DNA of 9,832 nt from an uncultured Emticicia sp. (GTDB lineage: Bacteria > Bacteroidota > Bacteroidia > Cytophagales > Spirosomataceae). Location of the stretch: contig NZ_CALCZQ010000059.1 of the NCBI RefSeq assembly GCF_937903345.1, forward strand, positions 1-9,832, read 5' to 3'. Below are positions 1 through 7,569 of this stretch, piece after piece (within the stretch, counting starts at the first letter, position 1; every line of letters starts with the position of its first letter). The position numbers were made by a program, and so were the translations under genes. Under the pieces are notes generated by a model. It searched no databases, was not told the origin of the DNA, and worked only from the letters and a program-made list of their open reading frames with translations.

Positions 1-309
1 GAGGAATGTTTCAATTAACAGGGTCGTCAAATTATAAAAAATTCGGTGAATATTGCAAGACCTGAGGTAATGAGATTGATTTTGTAAGCCAACGCGAAAG
101 GTGTAAACACAAAATGAGCCACATTACTTAAATAATTTTTATTGTCTTAATGCCTGATAAATTATAAACCTTATTTGAAGAAAAATCAAATATGGACTTT
201 TTGCACAATTCACTTATAAATAAGGTTTCAATATAGAAAGTTTAGATAAACTTTTTAATCGATATAATTCTTGGGCAAAATGCAAAGAAGAAGATATGCA
301 AATCAATAA
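1..309. other. AT-rich stretch without a supported gene
   Basis: No reading frame here is long enough or protein-like enough to call. On the + strand a frame open from the left edge ends at the stop at 63-65 and could be the last 20 codons of a gene outside the window, but it is too short to judge. Two further short frames are visible: one starting with ATG near 192 that stops at 234-236, and one open from 224 to the stop at 344-346 (internal ATG at 296). They lie in different phases and follow one another, which could be a decayed gene or chance. I see no tRNA, rRNA, insertion sequence end or clear hairpin terminator. Confidence 0.5.
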
Positions 310-357
310 CTTTTTAGACCTTACCTCATTGATAAATCAAAAATAATTGGCGTTCTG

Positions 358-618
358 TTGTTACTTTCAGGCAGTGTAATCGTCCAAAATTCAAACAAAT
401 CTTTTAAATTTTTCTCAGTGCCTATAAAGCAAACATATTTTAGACGAAATGCTGACTCCTACCCATCGAAAATTCGTTGGTTGGGTGAAGGTTTAACGTT
501 TACATATGTTTTAATTGCGAATCATGATAATTTTGAATTGTACTTAGCCTCAAATTACCCAAATGAAAAAGCAACTTATATTAAATTTATTCATAAAATA
601 AGTTCAATAAGTTTATAG
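358..618 (+). CDS. Weak candidate ORF, hypothetical 86-aa protein or gene remnant
   Basis: The frame is open from 310 (after the TAA at 307-309) to the stop at 616-618, but it contains no ATG near its beginning. The first usable start is the TTG at 358. The predicted product has a short hydrophobic beginning followed by a mixed sequence rich in Phe, Lys, Tyr and Asn, with no signal peptide, domain or motif I recognise. The middle part (residues about 35-75, around the YPSKIRWLGEG and LASNYPNEKATY segments) reads like real protein. The missing ATG and the short out-of-phase frames just upstream fit the 3' end of a frameshifted, decaying gene at least as well as an intact one. It lies 187 bp before the large operon and shows no link to it. 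Confidence 0.25.
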   Translation: MLLSGSVIVQNSNKSFKFFSVPIKQTYFRRNADSYPSKIRWLGEGLTFTYVLIANHDNFELYLASNYPNEKATYIKFIHKISSISL

Positions 619-805
619 GAATCATTGCAAAGACTCAAAAGGCATTTTTGACATAGATAAGCAGCTAGTATCTCAAAACCAAAGTCTTAAAAAAACAATA
701 TGATTATAAAAACCCCCATTAAAGCCAAATAAATTGTATGTCATTAATGGCTCCTTATCGTTAATTTCGCTTTGGTCAGACTGAGATAATTTTCAATTTT
801 AATTT
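619..805 (+). other. Intergenic leader before the four-gene operon
   Basis: This 187-bp stretch separates the weak ORF from the first operon gene. It has stops in all + frames and no strong hairpin followed by a T-run, so I cannot place a terminator for anything upstream. Because the four genes downstream are nearly contiguous, the operon promoter most likely lies here. One loose match to the Bacteroidota promoter pattern is listed separately. The bases directly before the ATG at 806 are A/T-rich without a GGAGG-like element, as is normal for Bacteroidota. Confidence 0.5.
737..769 (+). promoter_or_regulatory. Tentative Bacteroidota-type promoter
   Basis: The known Bacteroidota promoter pattern is TTTG, about 19-21 bases, then TAnnTTTG. 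Here TATG at 737-740 (3 of 4 matching) is followed after 21 bases by TAATTTCG at 762-769 (5 of the 6 fixed positions). That would put the transcript start near 776 and leave a 5' untranslated leader of about 30 bases before the ATG at 806. Both boxes are imperfect, and such matches arise easily in AT-rich DNA. Confidence 0.2.
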
Positions 806-2587
806 ATGAAGCACCTTTACAAAACATTCATTTTGCTGTTTTTTGGTACTCAAAGTGTCTTTTCACAAGACTTAGAAAAGTTAAAGTACTTCAAGTTCAA
901 AAATTTATTCAGAGAGGGTATCAAATTAAATGGTGGCATCACGGCTAACCATACTTATTATAATGCTTGGGGTACAGACAACCGGCGAACACCTTTTGCT
1001 TATATCTACACGGGCAATCTAAATACTTCACTATTTGGCAAAATAAATATGCCTATTTCGTTTGGTTTTACCAATCAAAGAGCCAATTTTAGTTCTCCTT
1101 TTGCCAATGGATTACCAAAGATTCAGCCATTTAATAGGCTTTCTTTCAAACCTAAATACAAAGGCTCAACTTTTTATATAGGTACTGCGGCATTAAATTT
1201 CTCACAACACACATTAGCAGGATTTCGTTTTCAAGGATTTGGCTATGAGTATCGCTCTGACAAATCGCCCATCTATGGTAGTTTTATGTACGGCCGCTTA
1301 CTGAAAGCCATCACTATTGATTCTACGTTTATTAGTCCACAAAATCGTCCTGCCTATAAACGTATAGGTATAGGAGGCAAATTAGGCTATAAACAAAAAC
1401 AAGATTTTATTGAGCTAATTTATTTTCAGGCAGACGATAAAGTCAATTCGTTGCCTTATCGTTTAGATATCCTTAATATTTTCCCCGAATCAAATGTTGC
1501 TATATCCATCAATTTTCAAAAAGTTCTATTTGAGAAAATATTCATTAATACTGAGCTGGCTCGAAGCAAGATTTTATCAGAAGATAAAAACCTTGCTTTC
1601 TTTTCAAAAATAGGTCAAACCATTGGAAAACGAAGTAATATCAACAAGCAGGCACTAAAATCTTCACTAAAATATAAAAGTAAGCAATCGGAAGTTGGCC
1701 TTGAATATAGTCGCATTGACCCAAAATACAAGACCTTTGGTGCTTATTTTTTCAATGCCGATTTAGAAACCTTCGCACTAAAAACTGCACATCAATTTTC
1801 AGAAGGAAAATGGACAGTCAGTGCAGATGTCGGCTATCAACATGGCAATTTAGACCAGAGTAATCCTCAATCTCTTAATCGTTGGGTTTGGGGCTTTGAT
1901 GGCAATTTCGTACCCAACGAAAAACTGAATATGAGCCTTAATTATTCTACGTTTTCTAATTTTAGTAATTTTCAAAACAATTTTCAATACCTGACAGTGT
2001 TAGAGCCTTATCAGCAATTAGATACGCTAAATTATCGACAAATAAACAATAATATTTCGGGGGCAATGATGTATCAATTGCCGAGCCAATCGGACTATAA
2101 AAAGACGATTAGTCTCAATGCGATTTATCAATCAGGAAATGACCAACAGGGTAATATTAATAGCAGCAATGACCTCAATAATTTGAATCTGAATTATGGC
2201 ATAGCAAACGAATCGACGAAAATGGCATATAGCATGGGGGTTAATTTTGTTCAAAATCAGACTAATTTGTCAAAAGATTTTATGTTCGGCCCTTTGTTTT
2301 CGTACAATCGGGGGCTATCCAAAAATAAAATTCAGCTTTCGAGTATGATTTCTTATACATATTCAAATAATACAATTCTTGAAAACAGAAACCAAGACTC
2401 AAAAAGTATATTTCTGGGCAGAATAGGGCTTCAAACAACACTATTTAAGTTACATAAATTTAATTTTTCAACACTATTCTTAAAAACATCGAACCCAAAC
2501 AATACCTATAAAAATCTTTCAGAAATAACCTTAAACTTGGCATATTCGTATCAATTCAAAGCGATTACAATAAAGTCTAAAAAATAA
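806..2587 (+). CDS. Predicted outer-membrane beta-barrel protein (593 aa)
   Basis: The protein starts with a signal peptide: Lys near the start, a hydrophobic core at about residues 7-19, and likely cleavage at VFS|QDLE around residue 20. The rest is typical of a large outer-membrane beta-barrel: alternating polar and hydrophobic residues, many Tyr, Phe and Asn, Gly turns, and no helical membrane segment. Residues 105-168 (QPFNRLSF..PKYK, then FSQHTLAGFRF.GFGYE, then MYGRLLKA) resemble a conserved block I know from uncharacterised Bacteroidota outer-membrane proteins, in which 'SP.YKW..LH.GYR...FSP.TLAGH.F.G.G' precedes 'YGRF'. That resemblance is from memory, not a search. The C-terminal strand ends in LNLAYSYQF, a plausible barrel-assembly signal, although eight residues follow it. 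No TonB box or plug domain is visible, so it is not an obvious SusC-like transporter. The next gene starts only 5 bp downstream, so the two are probably co-transcribed. Substrate or partner is unknown; it could anchor or export the neighbouring secreted proteins. Confidence 0.85.
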   Translation: MKHLYKTFILLFFGTQSVFSQDLEKLKYFKFKNLFREGIKLNGGITANHTYYNAWGTDNRRTPFAYIYTGNLNTSLFGKINMPISFGFTNQRANFSSPFANGLPKIQPFNRLSFKPKYKGSTFYIGTAALNFSQHTLAGFRFQGFGYEYRSDKSPIYGSFMYGRLLKAITIDSTFISPQNRPAYKRIGIGGKLGYKQKQDFIELIYFQADDKVNSLPYRLDILNIFPESNVAISINFQKVLFEKIFINTELARSKILSEDKNLAFFSKIGQTIGKRSNINKQALKSSLKYKSKQSEVGLEYSRIDPKYKTFGAYFFNADLETFALKTAHQFSEGKWTVSADVGYQHGNLDQSNPQSLNRWVWGFDGNFVPNEKLNMSLNYSTFSNFSNFQNNFQYLTVLEPYQQLDTLNYRQINNNISGAMMYQLPSQSDYKKTISLNAIYQSGNDQQGNINSSNDLNNLNLNYGIANESTKMAYSMGVNFVQNQTNLSKDFMFGPLFSYNRGLSKNKIQLSSMISYTYSNNTILENRNQDSKSIFLGRIGLQTTLFKLHKFNFSTLFLKTSNPNNTYKNLSEITLNLAYSYQFKAITIKSKK

Positions 2588-2592
2588 AAATT

Positions 2593-5500
2593 ATGAAGTC
2601 ATTATTATTTAAAATATACTGCTTTTCGCTCTTCATTACTATAAGTTTTGCTAATGAATTGCCTATTAAAAATTATAGCGAAGCAGAATGTAAAGTATTG
2701 GGCTTAAAGCCTATTATATTGCCATTTGGAGAGAAAATTATGCCACAACACGACGGCAAACATTTTTTTGTATCAGACAAGCCGAATTATCAATCAGCCA
2801 CAGATATTACTCCAGACCAAGTAAAAGCGGTAATTACAAAGGCAAAAGATGCAGGCCAAAAAGTCTATGATTTATTGAGTATGCAATATGTCAGTAGCCT
2901 ACCAATTGTAATTCAAAAGGAGATAGCAGGTACTACCTACGACATCGCACTTGATAAATTGGTGTTTACACCCAATGGCAATACAATAACCATAATGGCC
3001 ATGATAACGACACCAGATGGCAATTCACTTTGTTTTGCAGACGAACAAATTGAATTTACAGGGCAAGGCGGTATTAAGGAGGGAACATTACGATTGATTT
3101 TGGGTGGAAATAATAAAATTAAATTATTCAAAATAGAGAAAGTTGAATTAGAACTTACCGAAGGGTCATTGAAGTTTGGGTGCAATGGCTATGAGAGTTT
3201 TTCGATTGGTGGAAACGTAATTTTCGATAGGTCTTTGATTGTACCTGACGATATAAAAACTGGTGAACCTGCTGCTGGAAATGTCAGCTCACGATTTCTC
3301 TTAGAAGACGTCAGAGATTGGAATAATATGTTGATAGAAATTTCTATGCAACCTTTTCAAATCCCTTCAATGAAAGGTTATGGTTTTAGTGTTACGAATG
3401 CTGTAATTGATATAAGCGACCATGTAAACTCACCACTTTGTCAATTCCCAAAAGGTTATACCAATGCAGAAATGGACGAATTATGGCGGGGTGTATATAT
3501 CGGAAATGTTACTGTTAGGTTTCCGCTTTATTTTAAAAACCGCACTTCAAAGCAACGCCTATCTGTTGGTGTAAATTCGCTTTTGATTGATAAAATAGGT
3601 GTATCAGGTGAAATATTTGGCGAAAATATAATGACCATCAAAGACGGAGATTTAAATGGATGGGATTATTCTTTAGATGGTGCAAGTATTGTTTTAGTAA
3701 AAAGTAAAGTTAAAGCTGGAAGTTTAATAGGAAAAATTAGGGTTTCTATTTCTTCCGAAGAAAAACTATTAGGCTACAAAGCCATTATTGACCCCACGCG
3801 TGATTATTATAATTTTAGTTTAAACGCTGCAGAAGATTTAGATTTTGAAGTTTTTAAAGCTGCAAAAGTACACTTAGAACCAGCATCGACTGTAAGTCTA
3901 ATACTTGAAGAAGAGCAGTTTTCTGCAACGGCAATGTTGCACGGAAAAATGAACATAACTTCTTTGAAAGAAGGGGTTAGTTTAGAAGAATTTACTTTTC
4001 AAAACCTATTTCTATCAACTAAATCTCCTTATCTATCTGTTGGCTTTTTTGGTGGTGGAACCGAAAAAGAACTTCAGTTAGGTGGGTTTCCCATAAGTAT
4101 TATTTCACCAAAAATACTGATTCAAAACAATGTTGCAGACATAAACTTTGGAGTAAAAGTAAACTTAGACGACATCGGGATTTCGGCTACTGGTGGGTTT
4201 GTAATTCAAGGAGCCTTCATAAATGAAAACAATCGTCATTTTTGGAAAAATAAAAAGTTTGCTTTACAAAAGTTAAATGTAAAAGCAGATTTGTCGATTG
4301 GGAAATTCAGCGGTACTGTTGAGTTCTTCAACGATGACCCAATCTATGGAAAAGGATTTTATGGCGAAATGGGTTTGGATTTGAATGTGGGCGTAGATAT
4401 AGTAGCAAGAGCAGTTGCCGTATTTGGTAGAAAAGAGAAAAGATATTGGTTTGTAGATGGAGAATTATCTTCTGGTGGCAATGGAAGTGGACTTTCTATT
4501 AATGTATTAGCGGGTTGTTTATACAAGCACATGGCTCCTGTAGCAGGAACAACTGGAGCAAAATCATTATCGGGAGTGGTCTATGCTCCCAACTTTTCAG
4601 TTAACTGGGGTGGTCGTTTTGCTATTGGTTTGAGTGCAGGCAGTTCAATGGCAGGTTTAGCTGGTTTAGAAATCGTAACCCGAAGTAGTGGGGGAATAAG
4701 TAAAATTGGTATTTTAGGAAGTGTTGTTGTGGCAGGTAATGGGTGGATGGTCACACCTGAAGCCGGGCAGATAATGTATCGAAAATTATGTAGTGACAGC
4801 GACTTAATGCAATCGGGTGGCATTGACAACAATACAGATGGAGATACTCCACCTGAAGGACAAACACAAAAGTTCGATATGAATGCCCCTAAAGGCTTTG
4901 GAGCAAGTATAATTCTCAAAATAAACTTTGATGACCGAAGTTATTATGGAAAGTTAGGTGTTAATGCTTCTACCACTTCTATATCTGTTCAATTTGTCGG
5001 AGCATTTTATTTCTCACCAAGTAAATGGTTTGTTCATTTGGGTGAACCTCCTATTTCTGATAGGATAATTATATTATTGCCAAGTTTACCTCAAATTGAT
5101 GGTTATATCATGTTGGGTCATGGAGTTCCCGAATTGCCTTCGCCTGAACCTAATATTTTTACAAAATATCCATCCGAAATCAACAAACGCTCTTCTAATA
5201 TAAGTAGCGGACAAGTTGCTTCAGGTGCAGGTATTGCTTTTGGAGCTGCATTATCGATTTCATCAAGTGGTAAAATACCTAAAAAAGCAGATAGGCCAAT
5301 ACTGGAGTATGGCATAGGAGCAAGAATAGGGCTTGACATGATGCTTATGAAATACAGCAATGGTGCCTATTGTGAAGGGCGTGAGGGGCAGCCAATTGGT
5401 ATTAATAATTGGAGAGCCGCTGGACAAATTTATGCCATTGGTTGGTTTAAAGCCATGGCATTTGGTTTCAATGTTCTTGATATAGGTTTAGGTGCTGTAC

Positions 5501-7569
5501 TTGGAGGTGCTGCCCCAAACCCAACTTATGGAGCAGGGGAGGTTGCGGTTAGTTTTAAAGTATTAGTTAAAAAATTCAATTTCAATGTAGGATTTTCTGT
5601 GGGTGATGATTGTGTCATTGTTGGTGGCGATGCTAAAGTTTCGGATGAACAAGTTTTTGATAATTTTTATCCATCGGAAGGGCAAGAAGTAGTACCTAAA
5701 GAAATAACTCCAACCATCACATTTACAAATGCAATCGAAAGTCCAACACAAGTAGAAGGACTTAATGGTAGTTTTAGACAAAAAGTAATGAATTATACAC
5801 TTACAGACCAAGATGGGAATACTATTGACGGGTCTTGGAGTACGGAAGGAGCTAAGAAAATAGTATTTAGACCATCAGCTTTACTTCCTGCAGGTAAGAA
5901 AATCACTGTTAAAGTTCTTGTACAATATCAAAAAGAAGAAGCAGGAAATTGGCAACCATTTACGGATGGAGGAAGCCCAGCAGACACACAAAAAGAATAC
6001 TCTTTTATTACAGCCAAGAATGTGGAGGAATTTAAGGAAGATTTAAAAGAAATAGTTGAAAATGCCGAAGAAATAGCGAAGGAGATAAAAGAAGAGGCAA
6101 GAGTTACGGCAGAAGAAATAAATAAATATGTAGAGGAAAGAGGAGAACAAATTGAAGAAAATGCAAAACAAGAGGCTGAAGAAATAAATGAAATGATTGA
6201 TGATAAAGGCAAGGCGATTTTAGAGAAAGCCGAAAATGCTAACATTCCGCCCGAGAAAAAAGAAGAGGTAAAACAAATTGTAAATTCTGCTACTGAAACC
6301 GCCCATAATGTGGTAGATGATGCACGAATAAAGGTGCATGAAATTGTTGAAACTGCCAAAGTTGACGTAAGAAATATGACCAATGTTGCTGTAGCACAGG
6401 TCGATGCGGCGGTTGATGGAGCATTGGCTAATGTCAGAACCTTTGAAACTAATGGAAAAAGTGAAATCACAAGGATGAATAATGAACTAATACAATATAA
6501 AAGAAACCTTGAAGCCCAACGGAGAAGAGAAATAAAATGGTGGATGGGAAGAAAAAAGAAAAACGAAATTAAAGATAAGTACCGACAAATGGCCAATGAT
6601 GCAGACAGAGAAGCTCAACGAAAAATGCAAGAAGTAGTCAATAGAATCAAAGCACAATCTGATGCTGAAATGGCTACTGTTCAACAAAGAGGTAAAGAAA
6701 TTATGGATGCAGCTTGGGAAAGAGCAAAGCAAATAATGGATAAAGCTGAAAACGATGCAAAAGGTGTAATGGCTGATGCCCGAAGAATAGCTGATGAAAT
6801 AATGGCAGAAGCCGAAAGGCAAAGTAACGCCATCATCAATGGTTCAGCTAATGCCCAACCCGACCTTTCTGCTTTTGCTCAACTAGCACAACAAAAAAGT
6901 GCTTTTTATGATGAAGCGGATGAAGCAACAGTACAGGCAAATAATACAGATAATGACGTTGATGAAAATCAAATTCAGGCCGACCTTAATGCTGAAATAG
7001 AGAAGCAAAGATTAGCAAAAGAAGAAGAAGACAGAAAAAATGCAGAATTACAAAGGCAAAAGCAGGAAGAGGAAGAATCAAAGCGAAGAGAGCAACAAGC
7101 CTTATATAATGCTGAACAACAACGCCTTCAAGAAGATTGGAATAGAAATGATGCAATTAGGAAGCAATTAGAGCGAGAAGAAGGAGAACGCCAACAACAG
7201 TCTTATGAAGCCGAGCAACGAAGAATTGAAGGAGAACGCCAACAACAGTCTTATGAAGCTGACCAAGGGAGATTAGAAGAAGAACGTCAACGACAACAAA
7301 CTTATGAAGCTGAACAACGAAGAATTCAAGAAGAGAGGCAACGCCAAGAATATGAAGCCGAACAACGAAGAATTGAAGAAGAACGCCAAACTGCTTATTT
7401 TCAATATCTTGAAGAATTAGCTCGGCAAAGGGTTCAGCAAGAAGAATTCCAACGCCAACGCCAACGAGAATTTGAAGAAGAACAAAGACTTTACAGGTTA
7501 AAACAATTAGAAGAAAGCCCGTATTCGTATGGTTCTCCATTTGTTGACATAAAAATAAATGAATGGTAA
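2593..7569 (+). CDS. Giant secreted mosaic protein: beta-rich body, Ig-like domain, hendecad coiled coil and E/Q/R repeat tail (1658 aa)
   Basis: Residues 1-20 form a signal peptide (MKSLLFK, hydrophobic stretch, likely cleavage SFA|NELP). Residues 21 to about 1020 are beta-rich and I cannot assign them to a family; they include Gly/Ala-rich stretches (about 660-735 and 865-1015) separated by a low-complexity linker (about 738-765). Residues 1022-1142 look like a bacterial Ig-like domain (YPSEGQEVVPKEITPTITFT, later a NYTLTDQDGN strand and FRPSALLPAGKKITVKV), much like the Big_5-type folds of surface proteins. Residues 1144-1425 are predicted continuous helix with 11-residue periodicity, broken by NIPPEKK at 1217-1223. 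After an acidic linker, residues 1467-1641 are extremely rich in Glu, Gln and Arg and contain tandem 15-17-residue repeats. The protein ends in a short Tyr/Pro/Gly tail with no recognisable type IX secretion C-terminal domain. There are only eight cysteines in the mature part, all before the Ig-like domain. I see no catalytic motif. By architecture it is a stalk- or scaffold-like extracellular or periplasmic protein; its function is unknown. It follows the beta-barrel gene by 5 bp. Confidence 0.85.
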   Translation: MKSLLFKIYCFSLFITISFANELPIKNYSEAECKVLGLKPIILPFGEKIMPQHDGKHFFVSDKPNYQSATDITPDQVKAVITKAKDAGQKVYDLLSMQYVSSLPIVIQKEIAGTTYDIALDKLVFTPNGNTITIMAMITTPDGNSLCFADEQIEFTGQGGIKEGTLRLILGGNNKIKLFKIEKVELELTEGSLKFGCNGYESFSIGGNVIFDRSLIVPDDIKTGEPAAGNVSSRFLLEDVRDWNNMLIEISMQPFQIPSMKGYGFSVTNAVIDISDHVNSPLCQFPKGYTNAEMDELWRGVYIGNVTVRFPLYFKNRTSKQRLSVGVNSLLIDKIGVSGEIFGENIMTIKDGDLNGWDYSLDGASIVLVKSKVKAGSLIGKIRVSISSEEKLLGYKAIIDPTRDYYNFSLNAAEDLDFEVFKAAKVHLEPASTVSLILEEEQFSATAMLHGKMNITSLKEGVSLEEFTFQNLFLSTKSPYLSVGFFGGGTEKELQLGGFPISIISPKILIQNNVADINFGVKVNLDDIGISATGGFVIQGAFINENNRHFWKNKKFALQKLNVKADLSIGKFSGTVEFFNDDPIYGKGFYGEMGLDLNVGVDIVARAVAVFGRKEKRYWFVDGELSSGGNGSGLSINVLAGCLYKHMAPVAGTTGAKSLSGVVYAPNFSVNWGGRFAIGLSAGSSMAGLAGLEIVTRSSGGISKIGILGSVVVAGNGWMVTPEAGQIMYRKLCSDSDLMQSGGIDNNTDGDTPPEGQTQKFDMNAPKGFGASIILKINFDDRSYYGKLGVNASTTSISVQFVGAFYFSPSKWFVHLGEPPISDRIIILLPSLPQIDGYIMLGHGVPELPSPEPNIFTKYPSEINKRSSNISSGQVASGAGIAFGAALSISSSGKIPKKADRPILEYGIGARIGLDMMLMKYSNGAYCEGREGQPIGINNWRAAGQIYAIGWFKAMAFGFNVLDIGLGAVLGGAAPNPTYGAGEVAVSFKVLVKKFNFNVGFSVGDDCVIVGGDAKVSDEQVFDNFYPSEGQEVVPKEITPTITFTNAIESPTQVEGLNGSFRQKVMNYTLTDQDGNTIDGSWSTEGAKKIVFRPSALLPAGKKITVKVLVQYQKEEAGNWQPFTDGGSPADTQKEYSFITAKNVEEFKEDLKEIVENAEEIAKEIKEEARVTAEEINKYVEERGEQIEENAKQEAEEINEMIDDKGKAILEKAENANIPPEKKEEVKQIVNSATETAHNVVDDARIKVHEIVETAKVDVRNMTNVAVAQVDAAVDGALANVRTFETNGKSEITRMNNELIQYKRNLEAQRRREIKWWMGRKKKNEIKDKYRQMANDADREAQRKMQEVVNRIKAQSDAEMATVQQRGKEIMDAAWERAKQIMDKAENDAKGVMADARRIADEIMAEAERQSNAIINGSANAQPDLSAFAQLAQQKSAFYDEADEATVQANNTDNDVDENQIQADLNAEIEKQRLAKEEEDRKNAELQRQKQEEEESKRREQQALYNAEQQRLQEDWNRNDAIRKQLEREEGERQQQSYEAEQRRIEGERQQQSYEADQGRLEEERQRQQTYEAEQRRIQEERQRQEYEAEQRRIEEERQTAYFQYLEELARQRVQQEEFQRQRQREFEEEQRLYRLKQLEESPYSYGSPFVDIKINEW
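6064..6228 (+). repeat. Five 11-residue (33-bp) helical repeats, block 1
   Basis: Protein residues 1158-1212 of the giant protein divide without gaps into five 11-residue units starting at nucleotides 6064, 6097, 6130, 6163 and 6196. Each begins with a small or aliphatic residue (A, A, V, A, I), with a further Ala, Gly or Ile at fixed later positions and Glu/Lys elsewhere; examples are AEEIAKEIKEE and ARVTAEEINKY. Such hendecads are known to form straight or right-handed coiled coils. DNA identity between units is low, so this is a protein-level repeat and not a recent duplication. Confidence 0.7.
6691..6855 (+). repeat. Five 11-residue (33-bp) helical repeats, block 2
   Basis: Protein residues 1367-1421 divide into five gapless hendecads starting at nucleotides 6691, 6724, 6757, 6790 and 6823: GKEIMDAAWER, AKQIMDKAEND, AKGVMADARRI, ADEIMAEAERQ and SNAIINGSANA. 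The first, fourth, fifth and eighth positions are Ala/Gly, Ile/Val, Met (Ile in the last unit) and mostly Ala, giving one hydrophobic stripe. This is the clearest repeat in the helical region. The last unit loses its charged residues and marks the end of the helix. Confidence 0.75.
7180..7395 (+). repeat. Tandem 45-51 bp coding repeats in the 3' end of the giant gene
   Basis: Four consecutive units beginning with a TATGAAGC(C/T)GA core start at 7204, 7252, 7303 and 7351, with lengths 48, 51, 48 and 45 bp. They encode YEAEQRRIEGERQQQS-like units. A perfect 32-bp match between 7180-7211 and 7228-7259, exactly 48 bp apart, shows that at least one duplication is recent enough to keep identical codons. 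All lengths are multiples of three, so gain or loss of a unit would leave the frame intact. The product is a highly charged helix with alternating Glu and Arg, either a single stable helix or a coiled coil. Confidence 0.85.

Noticed and set aside
641..676. TTG at 648-650 followed by TATCTCAA at 669-676 as a promoter
   Set aside because: Only 3 of the 6 fixed positions of the TAnnTTTG box match and the spacing is short; the candidate at 737-769 is better.
777..785. Small inverted repeat TCAG-A-CTGA before the first operon gene
   Set aside because: Four base pairs with a one-base centre cannot form a stable hairpin and is expected by chance.
4581..4919. 112-codon open frame on the - strand
   Set aside because: Lies wholly within the giant gene, has no signal or domain, and the + strand frame continues unbroken through it.
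5928..6596. 222-codon open frame on the - strand
   Set aside because: It is the complement of the Glu/Lys/Ala-rich helical region of the giant gene. Its Ser/Phe/Ile-rich, low-complexity translation is what the antisense of such codons gives.
7180..7395. Regularly spaced repeats resembling a CRISPR array
   Set aside because: Units are contiguous without unique spacers, differ in sequence and stay in frame within a coding region.
7157..7540. 127-codon open frame on the - strand with Leu/Val-rich repeats
   Set aside because: Antisense shadow of the Glu/Gln/Arg tandem repeat; its repeats follow exactly those of the + strand gene, which has a signal peptide and domain structure.
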